A stretch of 5,632 bases of DNA from an uncultured Planctomycetaceae bacterium. GTDB lineage: Bacteria; Planctomycetota; Planctomycetia; Planctomycetales; Planctomycetaceae. The position numbers and the translations under genes were made by a program. Of this stretch, positions 1 through 4,353 are shown in pieces. The notes under the pieces are model-generated. The model saw nothing but the letters and a program-made list of their open reading frames with translations, did no database searches and had not been told where the DNA came from. How positions within the stretch are numbered: the first letter of the stretch is position 1; each line of letters opens with the position of its first letter. The DNA lies in NCBI GenBank assembly GCA_937952455.1, contig CALFYU010000260.1:1-5632 (forward strand), written 5' to 3'.

Positions 1-1
1 G

Positions 2-1537
2 ACCTCTGTGAAGATGAAGCCGACGGATCACGCCGGTCAGATCGAAGCGATCCACAAGTCGCAAGCCGTGATCGAATTCAATATGGACGGGACGATCATC
101 TCAGCCAATGAGAATTTTCTCACAACGATGGGCTATCGGTTGGACGAGGTCAGCGGACAACATCACCGAATGTTCGTAGATTCCGCCTACGCCCAAAGTC
201 CCGAGTATCGCGAGTTCTGGGCCAAATTGAACCGGGGCGAATACGCGGCGGACGCCTTCAAACGCTTCGGCAAGGGCGGAAAAGTCGTCTGGATTCAAGC
301 TTCTTACAATCCGATTCTGGACCTCAACGGCAAACCGTTTAAGGTGGTGAAATATGCCGTCGACGTCACCGAGCAGATCGAAATGGCTGAGATGCAATCG
401 ATGGTCGAGAACCTGCCGATCAACGTTGCGTTGGCCAACCGCGATCACGAACTGGTTTATATGAATCCGGCATCGGTGAAAACGCTCAAGTCGGTGGAAA
501 AGCTGCTCCCCAAACCGGTCGATCAGCTTTTGGGCCAAAAAATTGACATCTTCCACAAGGTCCCCGAACACCAGCGGCGAATCGTTGAAGACCCGGCCAA
601 TTTGCCACACCACGCGAAGATCAAATTGGGTGAAGAGACGCTGAACCTGCTCGTCTCGGCGATCTACGACCGCGACCGGAATTACATCGGTCCGATGATC
701 ACTTGGGACATCATCACCGCTCAAGAGACAATGGCGAAGAACGTGGCCGAAGTGGTCAAGGTGGTTTCCGCATCAGCGACCGAAATGCAGGCGGGTGCGA
801 AAAACATGGCGGCTACGTCCGAACAGACGGCACGGCAATCGCAAGTCGTCGCGGCTGCGAGCGAAGAGGCGACGCGCAACGTGGAAACGGTCTCTTCAGC
901 CGCTGAAGAATTGACAACGTCGATCGGCGAAATCGCCCGGCACGTCCAAGACGCCTCAAGGATTTCGCAACAGGCCGTTCAAGAGGCCGCGTCGGCCAAT
1001 TCTACAGTTGAGGAATTGGGTGAATCGAGCAACGAAATCGGCAAGGTGATCAAAGTCATCACGTCGATTGCCCAACAGACCAACCTGCTGGCCCTCAACG
1101 CGACGATCGAAGCCGCACGTGCCGGCGAAGCGGGCAAAGGCTTTGCCGTGGTGGCCAACGAGGTCAAAGAACTCGCACGGCAAACGGCCAAGGCCACGGA
1201 AGAGATCAGCCAGAAGATCGAAGCGATTCAAGGGTCGACCAACGTGGCGGTCGCGGCCATCGGTTCGATCAGCGAGATCATTGGGCGTATCAACGAGATT
1301 TCAACGACGATCGCCGGAGCTGTGGAAGAACAAACAGCAGCCACGAGCGAAATTTCGCGGAACGTCGCCGAAGCGGCCAAAGGCACCGCGGAGGTCACGG
1401 AAAACATTTCCGGCGTCTCGCAAGCCGCCGACGATGCCGGACGAGCTTCGGCCGATATGTTGGTCGCTGCCGACGGACTCTCCTCGGAAGCGGAACGCCT
1501 GCAAATGGTCATCACAGAATTCCTCAGCCAACAATAA
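2..1537 (+). CDS. Methyl-accepting chemotaxis protein, soluble, PAS-PAS-MCP signal domain (5' end probably outside window)
   Basis: Cytoplasmic chemoreceptor that would relay a PAS-sensed cue to CheW/CheA. Numbering from the GTG at 8 (509 residues), PAS 1 spans about 10-125, with a GKGGKVVWIQASYNPI core and a closing VVKYAVDVTEQ of PAC type. PAS 2 spans about 130-240, starting near MVENLPINVALANRDHELVY. The MCP signalling coiled coil runs from about 245 to 505, with the invariant hairpin tip at about 354-390 (QQTNLLALNATIEAARAGEA, GKGFAVVANEVKELA). Glu-rich heptads at 284-304 (ASEEATR, SAAEELTTS) and 439-449 (VEEQTAATSEI) are candidate methylation regions. There is no transmembrane segment or HAMP domain, so it should be cytosolic. 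The ligand or cofactor is not deducible. Candidate starts are GTG 8 and ATG 14, but the frame has no stop before position 1. The residues before PAS 1 (TSVKMKPTDHAGQIEAI) resemble the linker that joins PAS repeats in this family, so I infer a longer protein. The family call is very secure; the start is not. No CheA, CheW or CheR gene is in view. Confidence 0.93.
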   Translation, partial: TSVKMKPTDHAGQIEAIHKSQAVIEFNMDGTIISANENFLTTMGYRLDEVSGQHHRMFVDSAYAQSPEYREFWAKLNRGEYAADAFKRFGKGGKVVWIQASYNPILDLNGKPFKVVKYAVDVTEQIEMAEMQSMVENLPINVALANRDHELVYMNPASVKTLKSVEKLLPKPVDQLLGQKIDIFHKVPEHQRRIVEDPANLPHHAKIKLGEETLNLLVSAIYDRDRNYIGPMITWDIITAQETMAKNVAEVVKVVSASATEMQAGAKNMAATSEQTARQSQVVAAASEEATRNVETVSSAAEELTTSIGEIARHVQDASRISQQAVQEAASANSTVEELGESSNEIGKVIKVITSIAQQTNLLALNATIEAARAGEAGKGFAVVANEVKELARQTAKATEEISQKIEAIQGSTNVAVAAIGSISEIIGRINEISTTIAGAVEEQTAATSEISRNVAEAAKGTAEVTENISGVSQAADDAGRASADMLVAADGLSSEAERLQMVITEFLSQQ

Positions 1538-1567
1538 TTCGAGACCGGACGATTCAATCCACTGGGA

Positions 1568-1601
1568 AGCCACTGACGAGGCATCTCGTCAGTGGCTTTT
1601 T
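1568..1601 (+). terminator. Rho-independent terminator of the chemoreceptor gene
   Basis: A perfect 13-bp stem (1568-1580 pairing with 1585-1597) closes on the 4-base loop GCAT. It is followed by a run of five T (1597-1601), the first of which also closes the stem. It begins 31 bases after the chemoreceptor stop codon. The uridine run lies only on the plus-strand side, so it should act one way. Its outer arm (CCACTG/CAGTGG) resembles the other hairpins in the spacer downstream. Confidence 0.93.
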
Positions 1602-1712
1602 GTATTTGGGCGGTGGAGTTGCAATGCCACTTACCGTTCGAAGTTTGGCAAACTGCACAGATTCTTATCCGACAGCGCAGCGTCGTCGCTTCGGTCCTTT
1701 CTTTCGGAGGCC

Positions 1713-1733
1713 ACTGCTGGCTTGTTCAGCAGT
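1713..1733. repeat. Short inverted repeat (7-bp stem) with a CACTG outer arm
   Basis: ACTGCTG (1713-1719) pairs with CAGCAGT (1727-1733) across a 7-base loop; a G-U pair at 1720/1726 could extend the stem. Read on the minus strand, the loop region contains CAAGCC, also present in the hairpins at 1783-1805 and 1916-1931. No T-run follows on either strand, so a terminator role is unlikely. Confidence 0.6.
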
Positions 1734-1782
1734 ACGCACGTCATAGGACGTCGGTTCGCATGGAAAACTCAACCCACCACCG

Positions 1783-1805
1783 CACTGGCGGGCAAGCCGC
1801 CAGTG
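1783..1805. repeat. Perfect 9-bp inverted repeat, CACTGGCGG / CCGCCAGTG
   Basis: Arms at 1783-1791 and 1797-1805 with the 5-base loop GCAAG. The outer CACTG/CAGTG matches the pattern of the terminator at 1568-1597 and the hairpin at 1713-1733, while the inner arm differs. It lies in non-coding DNA with no T-run after it. It looks like one member of a small dispersed hairpin family, but membership cannot be confirmed from one window. Confidence 0.7.
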
Positions 1806-1905
1806 GCACCCGCGATGGCTCAGGACTCGTTTCGGAAATTCACGGCGAACGATCCGGCCGATTGTTTTACGTCAGATTCCATTGGGGCACTTGGTTCAAC
1901 AAAGA

Positions 1906-1931
1906 CCGTCGTGCACGACGGCAAGCCGTCG
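1906..1931. repeat. 16-bp perfect palindrome overlapping a 6-bp hairpin
   Basis: CCGTCGTGCACGACGG (1906-1921) is a perfect palindrome with no spacer, the shape of a dimeric regulator site. Its right half can instead pair with the following bases: CGACGG (1916-1921) with CCGTCG (1926-1931) around the loop CAAG. The CAAGCC core recurs in the neighbouring hairpins. An operator role would be speculation, as it lies about 150 bases upstream of the candidate promoter. Confidence 0.55.
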
Positions 1932-1961
1932 GTTTGGGGTTGCGAATTTATCCCTGAAAAA

Positions 1962-1994
1962 TCTGTGTTCTATCCGTGTTTCCTCCGTGGCTAA
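1962..1994. repeat. Degenerate 11-bp tandem repeat, three units
   Basis: Three consecutive units, TCTGTGTTCTA (1962-1972), TCCGTGTTTCC (1973-1983) and TCCGTGGCTAA (1984-1994), share a T-C-Y-G-T-G core at exact 11-base spacing. From memory, similar TCYGTGT strings recur between genes in planctomycete and verrucomicrobial genomes, often translated spuriously. The function is unknown. Confidence 0.65.
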
Positions 1995-2027
1995 AAAAAC
2001 GCGGCGGTTTTAGTTGCGGCGTTGCCG

Positions 2028-2047
2028 CACCAGGGAGCGCCCTGGTG
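2028..2047. repeat. Perfect 8-bp hairpin CACCAGGG / CCCTGGTG
   Basis: Arms at 2028-2035 and 2040-2047 with the loop AGCG. It ends 8 bases before the candidate -35 box of the ABC ATPase promoter and 80 bases before the preferred GTG start. There is no T-run on either strand. It could be a dispersed intergenic repeat or a binding site. It also argues against translation from the TTG at 2022, whose first codons would run straight through it. Confidence 0.6.
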
Positions 2048-2054
2048 TGCCCGA

Positions 2055-2083
2055 TTGACCTGCCGAAAGCCCCCCTCTAAGAT
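2055..2083 (+). promoter_or_regulatory. Candidate sigma70-type promoter for the ABC ATPase gene
   Basis: TTGACC (2055-2060, five of six matches to TTGACA) and TAAGAT (2078-2083, four of six to TATAAT) are separated by the ideal 17 bases. Transcription would begin near 2090, about 37 bases before the GTG at 2127. This fits the shorter start and would leave the TTG at 2022 outside the transcript. The prediction rests on sequence match only. Confidence 0.45.
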
Positions 2084-2126
2084 AGACCCAGCCATTTCTC
2101 CCCGATCCTTACGCGGTGCAATTTCT

Positions 2127-3233
2127 GTGGCACAAGTCGATCTGCAGCATGTTTCAAAGACATACGGTGGCAACGTCCCCGCCGTGGTCGACGTGTCGTT
2201 GACGGTCGCCGACCGCGAATTCCTGGTGTTGGTCGGGCCGTCGGGATGCGGCAAATCGACGCTGCTGCGGATGATCGCCGGATTGGAGGAGATCACCGCC
2301 GGCGACATCTCCATCGGCGGTCGCCGCGTGAATGACGTTCCGCCGAAAGACCGCGACGTCGCCATGGTCTTTCAGAACTATGCGCTCTATCCGCACATGA
2401 CGGTCGAACAGAACTTGGCGTTCGGGCTGAAACTCCGCAAGGTGTCCCGCGCCGAGATGCGGCGCCGCATCGATGAGGCTGCCGGTTTGTTGGGAATCTC
2501 GGACCTATTACGTCGCAAGCCAGGGGAACTCTCCGGCGGCCAGCGACAACGGGTTGCAGTCGGGCGGGCCATTGTGCGGCAACCGGCCCTGTTTTTGTTC
2601 GATGAACCGCTAAGTAATCTCGACGCCCGCCGTCGGACCGAGATGCGCCGCGAATTGGCGGACTTGCATCGCCGACTCTCTGCGACGATCGTCTACGTCA
2701 CGCACGACCAAGTGGAGGCGATGACGTTGGGGGACCGCATCGCGGTGATGAATGAAGGGAAAATCCAACAAATCGGCCCGCCACTGGAGTTGTACGACCG
2801 CCCCGCCAACCGCTTTGTTGCCGGATTCCTGGGCACGCCGTCCATGAACTTCTGGCCGGGAGAATTGCGCCTCACGACGGAGGGAACAACGTTCCGCGCG
2901 GGCAACATCACGCTGCCGCTGCCCATGGAAACCACCGAAAAATGGGCGGCCACCGATCGCCAGCCGATCACCCTAGGCCTCCGCCCGGAGCACCTGCGCA
3001 TCACCGGGGCCGACGATGCCCTCGCAACAATTCCAGCGACCGTTGATGACATACAACCCTTGGGCGGTGAAAGCCTAGTCTACCTCAAATCGGGCGACCA
3101 AGAGCTAGTCGCCCGCACCGCAACGCGGCACCAGTTACAGCGCGGACAAACCGTCCAGCTGCATACCGATCTCACTCAGGCGCACCTGTTCGACGCCGCT
3201 GGTGAGGCAGTCGACTGTAAGCTTGAGGCGTGA
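2127..3233 (+). CDS. ABC transporter ATP-binding protein, MalK/UgpC (CUT1) family
   Basis: Cytoplasmic ATPase subunit that powers import through a binding-protein-dependent transporter; this subfamily usually serves sugars, oligosaccharides or glycerol-3-phosphate. It has 368 residues, the usual length. From the GTG start: Walker A GPSGCGKST (37-45), Q-loop in VFQNYALYPHMTV (Q83), signature LSGGQ (135-139), Walker B LFLFDEP (D159, E160), D-loop SNLD (163-166) and switch His in VTHDQ (H193). FLGTPSMNF, then a C-terminal TOBE/OB regulatory domain from about 275 to 355 with LGLRPEHL, are CUT1 hallmarks. All catalytic residues are intact. I chose GTG 2127 because homology begins right there (VAQVDLQHVSKTYGG). 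A 35-residue extension to TTG 2022 would cross a hairpin and the candidate promoter and resembles nothing known. No permease or binding protein is adjacent, so it may energise transporters encoded elsewhere, as MsmX does in Bacillus (inference). The substrate cannot be assigned. Confidence 0.93.
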   Translation: MAQVDLQHVSKTYGGNVPAVVDVSLTVADREFLVLVGPSGCGKSTLLRMIAGLEEITAGDISIGGRRVNDVPPKDRDVAMVFQNYALYPHMTVEQNLAFGLKLRKVSRAEMRRRIDEAAGLLGISDLLRRKPGELSGGQRQRVAVGRAIVRQPALFLFDEPLSNLDARRRTEMRRELADLHRRLSATIVYVTHDQVEAMTLGDRIAVMNEGKIQQIGPPLELYDRPANRFVAGFLGTPSMNFWPGELRLTTEGTTFRAGNITLPLPMETTEKWAATDRQPITLGLRPEHLRITGADDALATIPATVDDIQPLGGESLVYLKSGDQELVARTATRHQLQRGQTVQLHTDLTQAHLFDAAGEAVDCKLEA

Positions 3234-3250
3234 GGGAACAGGCTTGAGGC
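3221..3250. repeat. Direct repeat GCTTGAGGC, two copies 21 bases apart
   Basis: The 9-mer occurs at 3221-3229, inside the last codons of the ABC ATPase, and again at 3242-3250 just past its stop. Two copies this close may be chance or the remnant of a small tandem array. I see no terminator in the convergent spacer 3234-3302. Confidence 0.4.
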
Positions 3251-3284
3251 CCGCCAGCAAGAGCTAATAGACGCCCCAGCAATT

Positions 3285-3315
3285 CTGCCTACTGCCCTCT
3301 GCTTACTGCCTACTG
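3285..3315. repeat. 7-bp tandem repeat (CTGCCTA-type), 4.4 copies, overlapping a gene end
   Basis: Units CTGCCTA (3285-3291), CTGCCCT (3292-3298), CTGCTTA (3299-3305) and CTGCCTA (3306-3312), then a partial CTG (3313-3315). On the minus strand the array enters the 3' end of the aminotransferase gene. The variant unit CTGCTTA contributes the TAA stop (3305-3303), and the next unit encodes most of the terminal Ser-Arg-Gln. Confidence 0.75.
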
Positions 3316-4229
3316 GCACAAAGCTGTTCCTCGCCTTGCCGCACGATGTCCATGCCGACCAGGTCACTCCAGGCGGCGAGCAACCGGCGGGTGATGGGGC
3401 CGACGGTGCCGTCCCCGACGGCGAGGTCGTTGAACTTCGTGGCCGGCATAATGCAATACGGCGTGCTGGTAAAGAAGATCTCATCGGCGGTATACAGATC
3501 GTAGACTTGCAGGTCCATTTCACGGATGGGCAGGGACGTCGCCATTGCCAATTCGAAAATCGTTTCGCGGCTCACACCGGCGAGCGCATTGGCCGTCGTC
3601 GGCGTGCGGATTTCCCCCTCGCTGACAAGAAACACGTTCGCCCCCTTGTTCTCCGCCACGTTGCCGTAGATGTCGAGGAGGATTCCCTGTGCCGCGGGAT
3701 CGACCAGTTTGACCTCCGCCTCTGCTAGCGTATAGGCCATGCGGCTGCGGTTCTTGATGCGGGGGTCCAGGGCTTGTGAGGGAACGGCGCGGCTCATGGC
3801 CGTCACCGCATGGCAGCCGGTCGAGTAGTAGCCCGCCCAATCGCGCAGGTCCATGTACGAGGTAAAAATCATCACCGTCGCGGGGGAGACCTGCCTGGTC
3901 GGGTCGGCGCCGGCCACGGAGAGGCCGCGAGAAATGTTGTGCACCAGCCAGCAATCCTCATGCGGCTCAAGTCCCGGCAAATTGGCTTCCAGCACGTCAA
4001 GCGAAATTTGCAGCATTTCTTCCGGCGAATGACCGGGATCGATCCGCGTCACCTTCAGCGACTTGTACAGGCGATCGATATGCCGCTCCAACTTGAAGGG
4101 CTGGTGCCGAAACGTCCGCGTCGATTCGGTGACCGTATCGCCCAACATCACGGCGCTGTCGAAAATCGATATCTTGGCTTCCGATTCGGGAACCATTTGG
4201 CCGGACAGGTAAATTTGACGAGCGGACAT
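3303..4229 (-). CDS. Fold-type IV PLP-dependent aminotransferase (branched-chain / D-amino-acid aminotransferase-like)
   Basis: Transfers an amino group between an amino acid and a 2-oxo acid in the cytoplasm using pyridoxal phosphate. Numbering from the ATG at 4229 (308 residues, usual for the class): FKLERHIDRLYKSL places the phosphate-binding Arg at 53. The PLP Schiff-base Lys is K159 in DPRIKNRSRMAY. VAENKGANVFLV supplies the Glu that contacts the PLP ring nitrogen (E193). GVSRETIFELA and ADEIFFTST are the class IV C-terminal motifs. LVHNISRG resembles the carboxylate-binding TRG segment of D-amino-acid aminotransferases more than the usual branched-chain version, so I do not name it ilvE. 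Three starts compete: GTG 4262, ATG 4232 and ATG 4229. An AAGG at 4241-4238 sits 8 bases before ATG 4229 and 5 before ATG 4232, and family similarity begins at ARQIYLSGQMVPESEAKISI. The last three residues come from a tandem repeat. Its upstream neighbour on the same strand is a CRTAC1-like gene, with no evident functional link. Fold and reaction class are secure; the substrate is not. Confidence 0.92.
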   Translation of the reverse strand: MSARQIYLSGQMVPESEAKISIFDSAVMLGDTVTESTRTFRHQPFKLERHIDRLYKSLKVTRIDPGHSPEEMLQISLDVLEANLPGLEPHEDCWLVHNISRGLSVAGADPTRQVSPATVMIFTSYMDLRDWAGYYSTGCHAVTAMSRAVPSQALDPRIKNRSRMAYTLAEAEVKLVDPAAQGILLDIYGNVAENKGANVFLVSEGEIRTPTTANALAGVSRETIFELAMATSLPIREMDLQVYDLYTADEIFFTSTPYCIMPATKFNDLAVGDGTVGPITRRLLAAWSDLVGMDIVRQGEEQLCASRQ

Positions 4230-4237
4230 CATTAGGG

Positions 4238-4241
4238 CCTT
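4238..4241 (-). promoter_or_regulatory. Ribosome binding site deciding the aminotransferase start
   Basis: AAGG on the minus strand (4241 down to 4238) lies 8 bases from ATG 4229 and 5 bases from ATG 4232. The GTG at 4262 would lie upstream of it. It is a weak Shine-Dalgarno match, so it favours the short starts without proving which ATG is used. Confidence 0.4.
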
Positions 4242-4274
4242 ACGGGGGAGTTGTGAATTCACGTTGTCAAGGTC

Positions 4275-4347
4275 GCAAAATTCAAAGTACGAAATCCGAA
4301 ATACTAAACAAATTCAAATCATTAAATCCCAATGTCCGAAACGACAG
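4275..4347. repeat. AT-rich degenerate intergenic repeat element
   Basis: This stretch is much richer in A and T than the flanking genes. It holds two copies of AAATTCAAA (4278-4286 and 4310-4318, 32 bases apart), the pair ACGAAATCCGAAATAC and a later GTCCGAAAC. A spurious reading frame through it gives SKYEIRNTKQIQI. From memory, such GAAATCCGAAAT / CAAATTCAAA strings recur between genes of planctomycetes and some other phyla. It fills most of the 124-base gap between two minus-strand genes. The role is unknown. Confidence 0.65.
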
Positions 4348-4353
4348 GGAAAG

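Larger units (their letters stand above)
1602..2126. other. Gene-free spacer rich in hairpins and degenerate repeats
   Basis: About 525 bases between the terminator and the ABC ATPase start. Open frames exist here (for example 1592-1957 +), but they overlap the terminator, run across the inverted repeats and encode no recognisable protein, so I do not call a gene. The stretch holds hairpins at 1713-1733, 1783-1805 and 1916-1931, a 16-bp palindrome at 1906-1921, an 11-bp tandem repeat at 1962-1994, a hairpin at 2028-2047 and a candidate promoter at 2055-2083. A small RNA cannot be excluded, but nothing specific points to one. Confidence 0.7.

Noticed and set aside
101..724. 207-codon minus-strand open frame opposite the chemoreceptor
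   Set aside because: It is antisense to conserved PAS coding sequence, with a His/Arg/Val-rich composition expected from the complementary strand.
1738..1751. ACGTC / GACGT inverted repeat with a 4-base loop
   Set aside because: A 5-bp stem is too short to stand out from chance in this composition.
1592..1957. 121-codon plus-strand open frame in the first spacer
   Set aside because: It starts inside the terminator arm, crosses the inverted repeats (which give the GGQAASGT-like string) and has no recognisable domain or ribosome site.
1068..1994. 308-codon plus-strand open frame overlapping the chemoreceptor 3' half and the spacer
   Set aside because: It runs out of frame through the conserved MCP signalling domain, then across the terminator and the repeats. 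Its protein is Arg/Pro/Ser-rich low complexity, typical of a shadow frame in GC-rich DNA.
3234..3302. Possible bidirectional terminator between the convergent ABC ATPase and aminotransferase genes
   Set aside because: No stem of useful length followed by a T-run was found on either strand; only short repeats are present.
3285..3315. CRISPR-like array
   Set aside because: Units are only 7 bp, contiguous and without spacers, so this is a simple tandem repeat.
4263..4268. TTGACA on the minus strand upstream of the aminotransferase as a -35 box
   Set aside because: No acceptable -10 hexamer lies 15-19 bases downstream; that stretch is C-rich. The match alone is not enough to call a promoter.
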